A stretch of DNA of 64,000 bases, taken from Achromobacter seleniivolatilans (GTDB lineage Bacteria > Pseudomonadota > Gammaproteobacteria > Burkholderiales > Burkholderiaceae_B). A model generated the notes under the pieces. The model was not told the DNA's origin and ran no database searches. It saw nothing but the letters and a program-made list of their open reading frames with translations. The translations under genes were made by a program, and so were the position numbers. The stretch spans positions 2,542,001 through 2,606,000 of the forward strand of contig NZ_CP132976.1 in the NCBI RefSeq assembly GCF_030864005.1, written 5' to 3'. How positions within the stretch are numbered: position 1 is the stretch's first letter; every line of letters starts with the position of its first letter. Positions 18,178 through 26,511 of the stretch are shown in pieces.

Positions 18178-18999
18178 CTATTGGGTGCTGTCAGTGCAGC
18201 GCTCAACAAACGCTTGAAGCAGGCCCGTGATCGCTGCCGGACGATCGATGCTGGGCAAATGGGCGGTATCTGCCACTTGCTGACCGATCCCGCCCATCAA
18301 CGCCGCGGTCTGCCGGGCCCGGTCTTGGATGTGGGGGAAATCAAACTCCCCCCACAGCACTAGCGACGGCATGGCAATCTCGCCCAATCGGCTGAAAGCG
18401 GGTATGTCATCTACGCTCTTGCCCGCTGGCGGCGACCGCAGCACCCCGCCATGCATATCCAAAAACTGCATCCGAGCTGCCCCCGCGACGCGCCCCTCGG
18501 GTGCCAAAGGACCGTCCAGAAAAAGACGAGCTTTCAGACTATTCACCCGATCCAGATCCCTGGCAGATTCGGCGTCCTTCAACACGGTCATCATGGGCTT
18601 GATGGCGGGCGTATAAACGGCTTCAGGCGCACCCGCCACTGTCGGGGCGATCAGTACCAGCCCGCGAACCCGTGCCGGATGCATGAGAGCCGCATCCAGC
18701 GCGACTCGCGCCCCTTGGGAACACCCGACAAGTATTGCGCGCTTGCCGTCCGATAAAGCGTTTATGACCGCCATCAGATCTGCCACCGCCGAATGGTCTT
18801 CAGGCGCAGCCTGCGTCTTGCCAAACCCGCGCCGGTCGTAAGCAATGGCCTTACACACCGCCCCCAAACTCTCCAGCTGCGGCCGCCACATCCGGCGATC
18901 ACAAATCGCCGCATGCAAGAACACAACGGGGTCGCCATCGCCTGCAACTTCGGCGGCCAATGTGACGCAGCCGGACGCAATCTGATGATCAGCAAACAT
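18178..18999 (-). CDS. Alpha/beta-fold hydrolase
   Basis: 273 residues from the ATG at 18999. The fold is clear: oxyanion-loop region FLHAAICDRRMW, AYDRRGFG, nucleophile elbow GCSQG with the Ser, an acid in LWGEFDFPH and a late His in ADTAHLPSIDRP. The start is one base after the stop of the upstream membrane-protein gene, so the two form an operon. The longer frame upstream runs through that gene and is rejected. Substrate unknown. Confidence 0.87.
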   Translation of the reverse strand: MFADHQIASGCVTLAAEVAGDGDPVVFLHAAICDRRMWRPQLESLGAVCKAIAYDRRGFGKTQAAPEDHSAVADLMAVINALSDGKRAILVGCSQGARVALDAALMHPARVRGLVLIAPTVAGAPEAVYTPAIKPMMTVLKDAESARDLDRVNSLKARLFLDGPLAPEGRVAGAARMQFLDMHGGVLRSPPAGKSVDDIPAFSRLGEIAMPSLVLWGEFDFPHIQDRARQTAALMGGIGQQVADTAHLPSIDRPAAITGLLQAFVERCTDSTQ

Positions 19000-19000
19000 G

Positions 19001-19798
19001 TTAATTCGCGCCCGACGCCCCGACCGACCCATTAACGCGTGACTCTCGATACGCCACCGCAGACATCGCCACCACGACAACAAGCAGCGCGACGCAAACA
19101 ACGATACCCCCCGCGCTGAATGCAACGGACGAAACTGATAGGTGATATTGCGCCCTGGGGATCGCTGCCGCCGTGGCGCCAGCCGAAGCAATCAGGAAAA
19201 ATAACGCCACCAACAGCGGCCAACGGCCGAAGCGGATTTTTTCGCGTAGCGTCCGCAAGCCGTACTGTCCCGACACCGCCACATTGACCAGGCTTAGTGC
19301 CATCGCGCGGCACAAAACCATCACCGGTATCCATAAAACCAGCAGCGCCGCTATAACCAGGGCAAAAAACAGCGCCTCGCCAGTCGGATTCCGAACAGGA
19401 CTCAGCGAATTCGGCATGGAAAAGTAAATCAAGATGGGAATGTTGCCCGTCACGCTCAACAGCTGAATCACCGTGACGACTAGCAGTACAAACAAGGCCA
19501 AATACTTCAACCCAGCGGCTCCGCCACTCCAAATGGGTTTGGCCAAGGCATCGTCCAAGGCCAGTTTCCGTATCCAAGCCCATGTCACAGCAGCCAGCGC
19601 CAGCACATTAAGTAGCGCGCACAGCAAGTAGAGCTGGTGGAGCGGCACGGCATACCGCGAGACATGCACGGCAAAAGGCAGTGTCAAGATCACTACGCCT
19701 AGCAGCCAAGGCGCTGCCGCCAGCATTGCGCCGCCCTTCTCCCTGATCACACTTGCCGTCAATGCAACAAGGCGACTAGCCGCGAATTTGCTCGACAC
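19001..19798 (-). CDS. Multi-spanning membrane protein of unknown function
   Basis: 265 residues with about six hydrophobic helices (for example WLLGVVILTLPFAVHVS, LALFVLLVVTVIQLLSV, ALFFALVIAALLVLWIPVMV). The GTG start has a good AAAGGAA site. It is co-transcribed with the downstream alpha/beta hydrolase (1-base gap). No family recognised. Confidence 0.7.
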   Translation of the reverse strand: MSSKFAASRLVALTASVIREKGGAMLAAAPWLLGVVILTLPFAVHVSRYAVPLHQLYLLCALLNVLALAAVTWAWIRKLALDDALAKPIWSGGAAGLKYLALFVLLVVTVIQLLSVTGNIPILIYFSMPNSLSPVRNPTGEALFFALVIAALLVLWIPVMVLCRAMALSLVNVAVSGQYGLRTLREKIRFGRWPLLVALFFLIASAGATAAAIPRAQYHLSVSSVAFSAGGIVVCVALLVVVVAMSAVAYRESRVNGSVGASGAN

Positions 19799-19914
19799 TG
19801 GATTCCTTTACCGGGAAATATTGGGAACGATTCGACGGTGTTTATACCAGCAAATCCAAATCATTTTTCTCTGCGGCGCCGTGCGTCGGTTGAGCACATT
19901 GCCACTGCGACCAA

Positions 19915-20439
19915 TCACCGTTCGGGGTAAGGCACCCCGAGATCCCAGCGGGATTGCCAGTGATCCAGGTACTGGCGCGCAACCTCGGGCATGTCTCGAA
20001 TGACGACGACATTTTCGGAGTTGGCCGTCTCGGCGGACGCCGCGAAATTGAAGGACCCGGTTTCGACTGTGGAACCATCAACAATGATCGTCTTGTCGTG
20101 ATGAAGGTGAAAATGGTCGTTGGTACGCAGTTCCACCCCGTTGGCAGTCACGTAATCCATCGCAGTCTTGCTCGTTTTTCCCTGGTTGCGCTTCTTATCG
20201 ACGACCACGCGCACATCGACACCGCGATGCTTCGCAGCCACCAGCGCCTGCATGACATCCGGAGCCTGGAACGCATACGCAAGCATCTGGACGCTGTGCT
20301 TCGCGCTGCCGATCGTCTCCAGGACCAGGGTGCGTGCTGAACCTTCTGGAGAGAATCCGACCTGAACGCTCGGTTCAGCACTGGAAATGGATGAAACCCC
20401 AAGCAGGGCGGCAAGCACAATGGATCGAATAGTCGTCAT
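19915..20439 (-). CDS. Secreted phospholipase D-type nuclease (Nuc-like)
   Basis: 174 residues, the size of single-HKD Nuc endonucleases, which act as dimers. The HKD motif is H114-x-K116-x4-D121 (HDKTIIVD) followed by GSFNFAASAETANSEN. A signal peptide (residues 1-21, ending SSAEP) sends it to the periplasm. Relatives include the plasmid-borne Nuc and bacterial PLD-like proteins. The ATG at 20439 gives a regular signal peptide; a longer start at 20484 is possible. The ribosome site is weak. Confidence 0.85.
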   Translation of the reverse strand: MTTIRSIVLAALLGVSSISSAEPSVQVGFSPEGSARTLVLETIGSAKHSVQMLAYAFQAPDVMQALVAAKHRGVDVRVVVDKKRNQGKTSKTAMDYVTANGVELRTNDHFHLHHDKTIIVDGSTVETGSFNFAASAETANSENVVVIRDMPEVARQYLDHWQSRWDLGVPYPER

Positions 20440-20717
20440 CGTCAAAGGCCTAGGCAGGCAAGTCAGAACTAGCGTGAGGATCATTGGAGCACGATTCATC
20501 GTAGCGGCATTAAGGCTGTGACGATGGCTGGCAATGCGAATCCCCCCGGCTGGATTGCCAGGCAATTAACCACACGGCGGACGGTACGGTACCCGATAGT
20601 GCCGCTATGTCTTCAGCGCCACACGAGTACGAAACAAATCCGCAGGCTATTCGTACCGGTCAGATATGCCCGGATTCTGTCCACCGCTAGGATTGAACTG
20701 CGAACTGAAGTGGATTT
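20440..20717. other. Intergenic region, no gene found
   Basis: I see no convincing gene here. It holds the upstream region of the nuclease gene. On the plus strand it includes TTCGTACCGGTCAGATATGC (20652-20671), which recurs in altered form near 21268 in the same orientation relative to a downstream C-rich hairpin. Confidence 0.4.
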
Positions 20718-20757
20718 CCCCCCGCTGTCCCTTGGGACCGGGGGGATCTTTTTTTCA
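20718..20757 (+). terminator. Strong terminator-like hairpin
   Basis: CCCCCCG...GTCCC-TTGGGAC-CGGGGGG followed by ATCTTTTTTT on the plus strand. No plus-strand gene ends here, so it may terminate an unannotated transcript or antisense RNA, or belong to a repeated element (compare 21349-21385). Confidence 0.6.
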
Positions 20758-21048
20758 GCCATGGTTTGGCCTGGTGGCAGTAGCCGCTGTGCGTGACCGA
20801 GTGCTCGCGGAACCCAAGCCTAGAGGGGAGAGCCGAAAACCTTCCGACTTTCCTGCCCAGCCAAATTTTTGCATCCACAGCGACGCGCATTCGCGACAAA
20901 TAAAATGGCGATAGCACCCGATCTCATCACCATTGGAGTTCCCACCGTAATGTATTGTGGTGGACCCGCGGAACAACAGATCACTGTGCGGTTCGGTTTG
21001 GCTGCACCCATCCAAGAACCGCACACATGCGGCACAAAACAACGACAT
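20755..21048 (-). CDS. Possible small cysteine-rich protein
   Basis: 97 residues with CAAC near the N-terminus and CREC further on (ICRECASLWMQKFGW), a plausible two-CxxC zinc site. A GGGAAG ribosome site lies nine bases before the ATG. The stop overlaps the plus-strand terminator. Codon use looks less regular than in neighbouring genes, so this may be an orphan or acquired gene. Confidence 0.4.
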   Translation of the reverse strand: MSLFCAACVRFLDGCSQTEPHSDLLFRGSTTIHYGGNSNGDEIGCYRHFICRECASLWMQKFGWAGKSEGFRLSPLGLGSASTRSRTAATATRPNHG

Positions 21049-21409
21049 CAGACTTCCCAGGAAAAAAGAATTGGGGAGCCGCACCCAGATCAACCTGTTC
21101 TCGTTCGGCCCACTTCGTGACTGAAAGCCACGCGATAGCGTAGGGGAGCCAGCCGCTATTGCCCATCTGACGGGTCCGATATCCTGGGGTCTCCTGCGTT
21201 TCCTCAGTATTTCTGCACGAGCGATGTTGACGCTGCTATTCATCAGCCGAAAATGTCAGCCGTAAATTCGTACCCATCAGATATACGCAGGCCCCCTCTG
21301 CACATAGCATGCTTGTACAGAAATGATGTGACTGCATTTGAGTCAGTCCCCCCTTCCCCGCCGTCCCCTGCGACGCGGGGAATTTTCGCGTCTAGAGTCG
21401 ATATAAGCC
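21049..21409. other. Intergenic region with second copy of a C-rich hairpin element
   Basis: No gene is supported. A motif ATTCGTACCCATCAGATATA (21268-21287) resembles the one at 20652, and a later CCCCGCCGTCCCC-TGCGAC-GCGGGG hairpin (about 21357-21381) resembles the hairpin at 20718. The spacing differs. Confidence 0.4.
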
Positions 21410-21862
21410 GTGCGCAACCGTAACTACCGCCCTTGGATCAACGCCGCCTTGCGGTTCCTCGCAGCATCAATCTGTGGCGGCCTGGCAGTCTTGGCGATCC
21501 CGCTACCCTTTCTCTGGCCGTCATTACGATTCTTGATCGGAGCCACCCTATCCGCGGTTGTTGCCTGGCCATTGTTTGCACTACTCGATTGGAAGTTCTC
21601 TCACCTACGCTTCCGCTACATTGCAGTGGGCCTTTTTCTTTCAGTGTGCGGTTGGTGGTATCTGTTCAACCCGTTTGCCAACGGCGCTTGGCAATACCTA
21701 TGGAAGGACACAAACTTCTGGATGAATGGTTCTATCTTTCTTGCGGCCGGCTTGAGTGCTGGTGTTCTGTACACTGCCCTGGCGGCCGCAATCAACAGCA
21801 AGATACCCATCACGCATACGTGCCGGAACGATATCGCTACCGGACCCATCGACAAACCATGA
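21410..21862 (+). CDS. Small membrane protein
   Basis: 150 residues with four to five hydrophobic helices (FLAASICGGLAVLAIPLPFL, LIGATLSAVVAWPLFALL, YIAVGLFLSVCGWWYLF, IFLAAGLSAGVLYTALAAAI). The start is GTG with no strong ribosome site. Its stop overlaps the ATG of the next gene (ATGA), so the two are coupled. No family recognised. Confidence 0.6.
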   Translation: MRNRNYRPWINAALRFLAASICGGLAVLAIPLPFLWPSLRFLIGATLSAVVAWPLFALLDWKFSHLRFRYIAVGLFLSVCGWWYLFNPFANGAWQYLWKDTNFWMNGSIFLAAGLSAGVLYTALAAAINSKIPITHTCRNDIATGPIDKP

Positions 21863-22338
21863 AGCTCTTCCGTCACTTACTCGCAAGCGTACTGATCGCC
21901 ATGGTTTCTGCAACCATGGCCGCCGAACATTCCACTCTTGGTACGCCTCCACCCAGACAAAGTGAACTGCCGCATACGGACCAGCCGGCAAGCGCCGGCA
22001 GCTCCCCGCAAGAACCAATCCGCATCTACGCCGCTTCCGCGCCGTGTAAGGCCGAAACCGTCAGACGCGGCGGCAAGGTGGTTGAGCTCTACTGGACTAA
22101 TGGCCCCTACGGCACGCGTGTCACGACCGACGAAGTTGATCATTATGTTGATCTGAACCTGGTCGTCAGAACGACAGGCTATCAAGCCGGAGACTGCATC
22201 AAGGTCAAAATCCATTCAGACAACGACGAGGATGTGGCAGTTGGCGCTAAAGAAATCGTCATGCGCGGCACAGTGAACGAAAGCGGCGTTGCCTATTTCG
22301 AAGAACCGATGAGGAACTATACGGTCATCCTGCAGTGA
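21859..22338 (+). CDS. Secreted hypothetical protein
   Basis: 159 residues with a signal peptide (MKLFRHLLASVLIAMVSATM then AAE). After a Pro/Ser-rich linker the mature part contains KVVELYWTNGPYGTRVTTDE, YVDLNLVVRTTGYQAGDCIK and DNDEDVAVGAKEIVMRG, which looks like a beta-rich domain with two Cys. It overlaps the upstream membrane-protein gene by the ATGA motif. Function unknown. Confidence 0.7.
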   Translation: MKLFRHLLASVLIAMVSATMAAEHSTLGTPPPRQSELPHTDQPASAGSSPQEPIRIYAASAPCKAETVRRGGKVVELYWTNGPYGTRVTTDEVDHYVDLNLVVRTTGYQAGDCIKVKIHSDNDEDVAVGAKEIVMRGTVNESGVAYFEEPMRNYTVILQ

Positions 22339-22449
22339 TCCGCGGCCGGCGGTGGCACGAAACTTGACGCGTTGGCCGTCCCAGTCCGCACTGTTCTGTT
22401 TGATAGAAGAACGGAAATATTGCCCGCTCAAACTGGCATGGAAGATCCA

Positions 22450-22492
22450 AAAAAAAAGGCCGGTTCAGGAGGGAATCCTGAACCGGCCTTTA
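22450..22492 (-). terminator. Terminator of the first autotransporter gene
   Basis: AAAGGCCGGTTCAGGAT and TCCTGAACCGGCCTTT form a long stem, followed on the minus strand by a run of T. It lies 30 bases after the stop at 22521. Confidence 0.88.
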
Positions 22493-22520
22493 CCTATGCG
22501 CCAGTGGCGCCATCAACGCA

Positions 22521-25500
22521 TTACCAGCGGTAGCTGATATTCAGCATGCCGCCAACCCCACGCTGATCGCCGCTGCCTGCCTGGCCCGACACCTGGCCCG
22601 AAAGGTACAGGGACTTGCCAATCCGGCCTTCGGCGCCCAGCTTGAGTTCAGCTGCATTGCGCATCGGCGAGGCGCTAAGCGTGCTCGCGCCCATGTTGAC
22701 GCCGGGGTTGCCGTTGTTGTGCAACCAGTTCGTCTCCAGGAAGGGACGCACGGCAGACACAGCTTCCGACTTGCCCAACGGATACACGCGCACGCCGACG
22801 CGGGTAGTCACGGCGTCAGGAGTATCGCTGCTTATCGTCATGCCTTGCAACGAAGCGCGGGCAGCATCGTAGCGGCTGTAAGTCACCTGAGCCTGGGGCA
22901 CTACCACCATCTCGCCCAGCGCCGACGAAGAAGCAAAAGGCTTGACGGCATAGCCGGCTTCGACCGACGCCGTCCACACGTTGGAATGGTAGCGAGCCGT
23001 GCCCAGTTCGCTGCTGAGCTGGTTGGAGTAGCGGCCGTATTGCAGCGACGAGTCCGCGTAAGCGCCCAAGCCGGTTGCCGCATTTTCCTGAACGGTTGCA
23101 TACATGCCCACGGAATAGCCTGACACCTTGCCGCGCGCCTTGGCATCCACGCTCTCGGAACCGGGCAGCATCAGGCGCGACGTGGAATCCACACGCGCAT
23201 CGCCGTACCCTGCCATGACGCCGGCCACGACCGAACCGTTCTCACCCACTTTTCCATGCAAGACGTCGCCGCCCAGCTGGATGATGCTGCGGTCCGTGTC
23301 TACCGACACCTTGCCTTCGGACATGCTCAACTTGCTATCGTGATTACCCTGGATTCGCGCCCATACGCCAGCGCCAGACTTGTCCGAGGAACCGTCAGCA
23401 GCAGAAATACGCGCAATCGCCCGATCTTCCCTGCTATGCATGAACATGCGGGACGCAGCCAATTGGTTGCCCACGTAGGCGCCGCTTTCCGGCGAGACGT
23501 TCTTGAATACCGAACTATCAGGCGGGGCCTCAAAGTTGGGCGGCGCGACGGGATCGTTAGGAACATCCGGCTTGGCGGGTGGCGGGTTGGGTGTGCCGGG
23601 CTGCTCTTCGCCGCCCCCGCCACCAGTGGTCGGATCATAGACCGAGGTCAGGTACCAATCTTCTTGCACCCCTTGATTGCCGCCACGAACCAGGCTGTAG
23701 TCATAACCGTTGATGGCAACTGTGTCCGAACTGCCACGAAAACCCGTCGAGCCGGTGTCCAGGCGGAAAGCGTCCGTCGTGGTCGTGCCGCCATTGATGG
23801 TTTCCACCAGACGAATGCCTTGGTCCGTTTGTCCACCGACACCGCCGCTGTTCAACACGCGCATCGACGTCACGCCCGAGGTGGTGCCGCCATCGATCAC
23901 CAGCTTGTCGGTAGGCGATGCATCGCCGCCCAATTGCGTGTTCATCACCAGCGTGCCGCCACCTACGTAATCATTGACCGTCAACGTCTTGAAACCTGCG
24001 TGCGCGTTGGGTGAAACAAAGCTGACCGTACCAGCGTTGTTCAAAGAGCCCAGATTGGAGTCACCACGCACATTCCAGACGCTGGAATTGTCCAACGACA
24101 GGCTGTTCACGCGGCCCGTGCGGCTGATAACGGCGCCGGTCAAGACGCTGCCGCTTTTGAGGTCCATGTCCAGGACGCCACTGTCCGCCAGAACATCACC
24201 GGTCATCGTGGACGCCGTGGCGTCAAGGTTGACCTGAGCGGTCTCGACGATTGCGCCGCCACTCAAAGTGGCCTGCGCAGTTCGAAGAAAGATGCCATCG
24301 TCTTCAACGCCATTGGCGCGCGCCAGCACACGTGTGCCGTCAAGCGTAAAGTTATGGTTGCCGCCGGATGCCAGCAAACCCACGCCATCGGTGGTCTCAA
24401 CCGCGCTTCCATTCAGCAGCTGCAAGGCATTGGTCGCTCCGATGGTTGAAGCATTGCTCCAGATACCGTGCCCACCAGCCCCTGTGGTGAAAACCTTCGA
24501 GCTATCCAGCAGGATGGACGAGCCGTTGGCGACATAGATACCTCCAGCATCCTGACCGCGAGTAGTCACTGTAGTGCCCTTCGCGGAGATCGACACGTTT
24601 GCCCCGGTGGTATACAGGCCGAACGCCCCCATGCCTTCGGTATCCACGGTGGAATCGGTAAAGGTGATCCTGGTGCCAGCTAAACGGGCTACCGCCCCAA
24701 TCGCGCTCACACCGGACGTCTTTATCGCGGTATTGGTTGCGTCGATTTTTGCAACGGTTCCCGTTGTTGAGCCATATAAGCCATATCCGTTTACCCCAGT
24801 CGTGCTGATGGAGCCGTCATTCAACGTCACCTGCCCCGACCGGTTGTCGATACCTATTCCGCCGGAATTGATACTGAACGAGCGAGCGACAAAGCTGGTG
24901 TTTGTAGAAGGCAGCCAGACACCCGTGCCAGAAGCGCCCAATGCGTTGATAACCACATTGTCGAGCGTAGCCGAGCCGCCGGTGGCACTGAAGTTGACCG
25001 TCGAGGCCGTGGCCCCTGTAGAGGTCAGCGTCGCATCGTTAATCGTGGCTGTGCCGCCGTTGAACGTGGAGAACTGGTGCAACCTCACCGCCGAGTCAGA
25101 CGACGTCACTGAACCGCCCTGCATGGTCAACTTCCCGCTATCCACGCTGATACCCATGCCGTTGGGCGTGGAGATGTTCGTGTCGATCAGCGAAATGCTT
25201 GAGTCAACGGTTTTTATCTCCAGTTGGCCACCCGACAGGGTCGCGTCCTGCAACTCAATCTTGCCGCCGTTGATCGCATAGGCGGAGTAGTTGGCGACTC
25301 CGCTGCCATTGGTGTTGATGGTTAGCGACTTGGCCGTGATTGTAGAACCAACACCGTCGGCATAGAGGCCGTTCGAGCCTGACGTACCCGTCGTGGTGAT
25401 GGAGCCACCGTCAAGCGTGATCTTGCTGCCACCCTGCGCAAAGGCCCCGCTGGAATACTCTCCTACGGTGCTAAGCGTCGTGTTGGTAGCCGTGATCAGG

Positions 25501-25868
25501 CTGCCCACGCCGTTGGTGGTAAGCGCATGCGCATTTTGCCCGACGCCCAGCGTGTTGACCGTGCTGTTCGACAAGTTCACCACGCCGCCAGACGCGGTAC
25601 TGACGCCTTTGGAAGTGCCGGCGCTAGGCCCGCCAGCATTGATCAGAATATTGTCGCCAGTAACGCGGTTACCGGCCACGGTGACGCTCAAAGCGGCGCC
25701 GGTTGCCGCATGGGTGATGGTGCTGCCGGCGTCCAGCGTCTGTTGCGTCTGACCCGACGGGTCTAACACGATGACCTGGCCAATTTCGGCTGCGGCGCTA
25801 TAGGTGGGATAAAGCGGGGCGGCAGCAGTCAGCAGCCCCACCATAATGGGGGTCAGAGGGAATTTCAT
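22521..25868 (-). CDS. Autotransporter, pertactin-like
   Basis: 1115 residues. A signal peptide occupies residues 1-27 (ending YSAAA). The passenger (about 28-770) is a beta-helix of Gly/Ser/Thr/Asn repeats (GGSITTTGTSGSNGLYADG, GGSVTSSDSAVRLH). A Pro-rich linker (GTPNPPPAKPDVPNDPVAPP) follows, then an autotransporter beta domain of ~300 residues starting at ESGAYVGNQLAASRMF and ending in the aromatic C-terminus NISYRW needed for BAM insertion. Type Va secretion puts the passenger on the surface, probably as an adhesin. No protease or esterase motif is evident. It has its own terminator. Confidence 0.93.
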   Translation of the reverse strand: MKFPLTPIMVGLLTAAAPLYPTYSAAAEIGQVIVLDPSGQTQQTLDAGSTITHAATGAALSVTVAGNRVTGDNILINAGGPSAGTSKGVSTASGGVVNLSNSTVNTLGVGQNAHALTTNGVGSLITATNTTLSTVGEYSSGAFAQGGSKITLDGGSITTTGTSGSNGLYADGVGSTITAKSLTINTNGSGVANYSAYAINGGKIELQDATLSGGQLEIKTVDSSISLIDTNISTPNGMGISVDSGKLTMQGGSVTSSDSAVRLHQFSTFNGGTATINDATLTSTGATASTVNFSATGGSATLDNVVINALGASGTGVWLPSTNTSFVARSFSINSGGIGIDNRSGQVTLNDGSISTTGVNGYGLYGSTTGTVAKIDATNTAIKTSGVSAIGAVARLAGTRITFTDSTVDTEGMGAFGLYTTGANVSISAKGTTVTTRGQDAGGIYVANGSSILLDSSKVFTTGAGGHGIWSNASTIGATNALQLLNGSAVETTDGVGLLASGGNHNFTLDGTRVLARANGVEDDGIFLRTAQATLSGGAIVETAQVNLDATASTMTGDVLADSGVLDMDLKSGSVLTGAVISRTGRVNSLSLDNSSVWNVRGDSNLGSLNNAGTVSFVSPNAHAGFKTLTVNDYVGGGTLVMNTQLGGDASPTDKLVIDGGTTSGVTSMRVLNSGGVGGQTDQGIRLVETINGGTTTTDAFRLDTGSTGFRGSSDTVAINGYDYSLVRGGNQGVQEDWYLTSVYDPTTGGGGGEEQPGTPNPPPAKPDVPNDPVAPPNFEAPPDSSVFKNVSPESGAYVGNQLAASRMFMHSREDRAIARISAADGSSDKSGAGVWARIQGNHDSKLSMSEGKVSVDTDRSIIQLGGDVLHGKVGENGSVVAGVMAGYGDARVDSTSRLMLPGSESVDAKARGKVSGYSVGMYATVQENAATGLGAYADSSLQYGRYSNQLSSELGTARYHSNVWTASVEAGYAVKPFASSSALGEMVVVPQAQVTYSRYDAARASLQGMTISSDTPDAVTTRVGVRVYPLGKSEAVSAVRPFLETNWLHNNGNPGVNMGASTLSASPMRNAAELKLGAEGRIGKSLYLSGQVSGQAGSGDQRGVGGMLNISYRW

Positions 25869-26194
25869 GAGAGTTAAGTCCTTACCCCTGCCGGGACGTC
25901 ACTGCGTAAAGATCGGATGATCAGCAGTGATACGTCGGCAACCACGCAGAATCGGCGGTCGAATGGGGATCGATGAATGAGCATTCATTCTGCTCAATGA
26001 CCCACTGCGCTTCCATCAGACAAGTACCAATTTCCAGGCGGGCGTCCTGTATGGATTCGAGTTACCAGGAAGAACCAGACCAGGGCGCGTGTAGCGCTAC
26101 GCCCGAATCCTTCCCCAAAGACCAGGTTTGTGCGCGTAACGGGGATCTGAGCCTCCGACTTGACAGCAAGTAAGCTCCCTCGCGTTAAAAAATT
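25869..26194. other. Upstream region of the first autotransporter
   Basis: The stretch upstream of the autotransporter ATG has no supported gene. It should contain the autotransporter promoter on the minus strand, but I cannot assign -35 and -10 boxes with confidence. Confidence 0.4.
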
Positions 26195-26290
26195 GGATCG
26201 ACTACCCCGTCCAGACTTCTTGCTGACTTGTTAGCGCTGCATCCATGCCGTGACGACCCCCGCAATATCTATGGCGATCACGATCGTCCA
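26195..26290 (-). pseudogene. Relic of a polymorphic-toxin gene related to the one at 41394
   Basis: Minus-strand reading gives GRHGMDAALTSQQEVWTG and then a stop, matching GGHGIDTASTGLQEVWTG of the toxin remnant at 41394-41852. The DNA also matches over about 50 bases (GTCCAGACTTCTTGC, TATGCCGTG or CATGCCGTG blocks). The frame is broken on both sides. It is therefore the core of a decayed pre-toxin domain. Confidence 0.6.
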
Positions 26291-26346
26291 AATGTGCCAA
26301 ACACTTCAGGGCGTTCGGCCAGCAAAAATGCAAAACGCGCTGGTAT

Positions 26347-26372
26347 TTGAACTGCACACTAAAAGTTGAACA
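26347..26372 (+). repeat. IS3-like terminal repeat, copy 1
   Basis: TGAACTGCACACTAAAAGTTGAACA resembles the terminal inverted repeats of IS3-family elements and matches copy 2 at 26400 in 19 of 25 positions. No transposase frame remains nearby. Confidence 0.45.
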
Positions 26373-26399
26373 GTTAACAGCTAAAGGCCGAGGCCTAAG

Positions 26400-26453
26400 C
26401 GAACTGCCCCCCGAAAATTGAACATAGATCCAATCTTCGGGGGGCAGTTCTGT
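26400..26453. repeat. IS3-like terminal repeat, copy 2, in a 20-bp palindrome
   Basis: GAACTGCCCCCCGAAAATTG at 26401-26420 is answered by CAATCTTCGGGGGGCAGTTC at 26432 onward: a 20-bp inverted repeat with one mismatch and a loop of about 11 bases. It may be a MITE-like relic, or act as a terminator for the fimbrial operon that ends at 26512. Confidence 0.55.
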
Positions 26454-26511
26454 TCAGATCACGTCATCAGTCACTGAGTCAGGAACGGATGAGCTCGTGC
26501 TAGCGTGGCAG

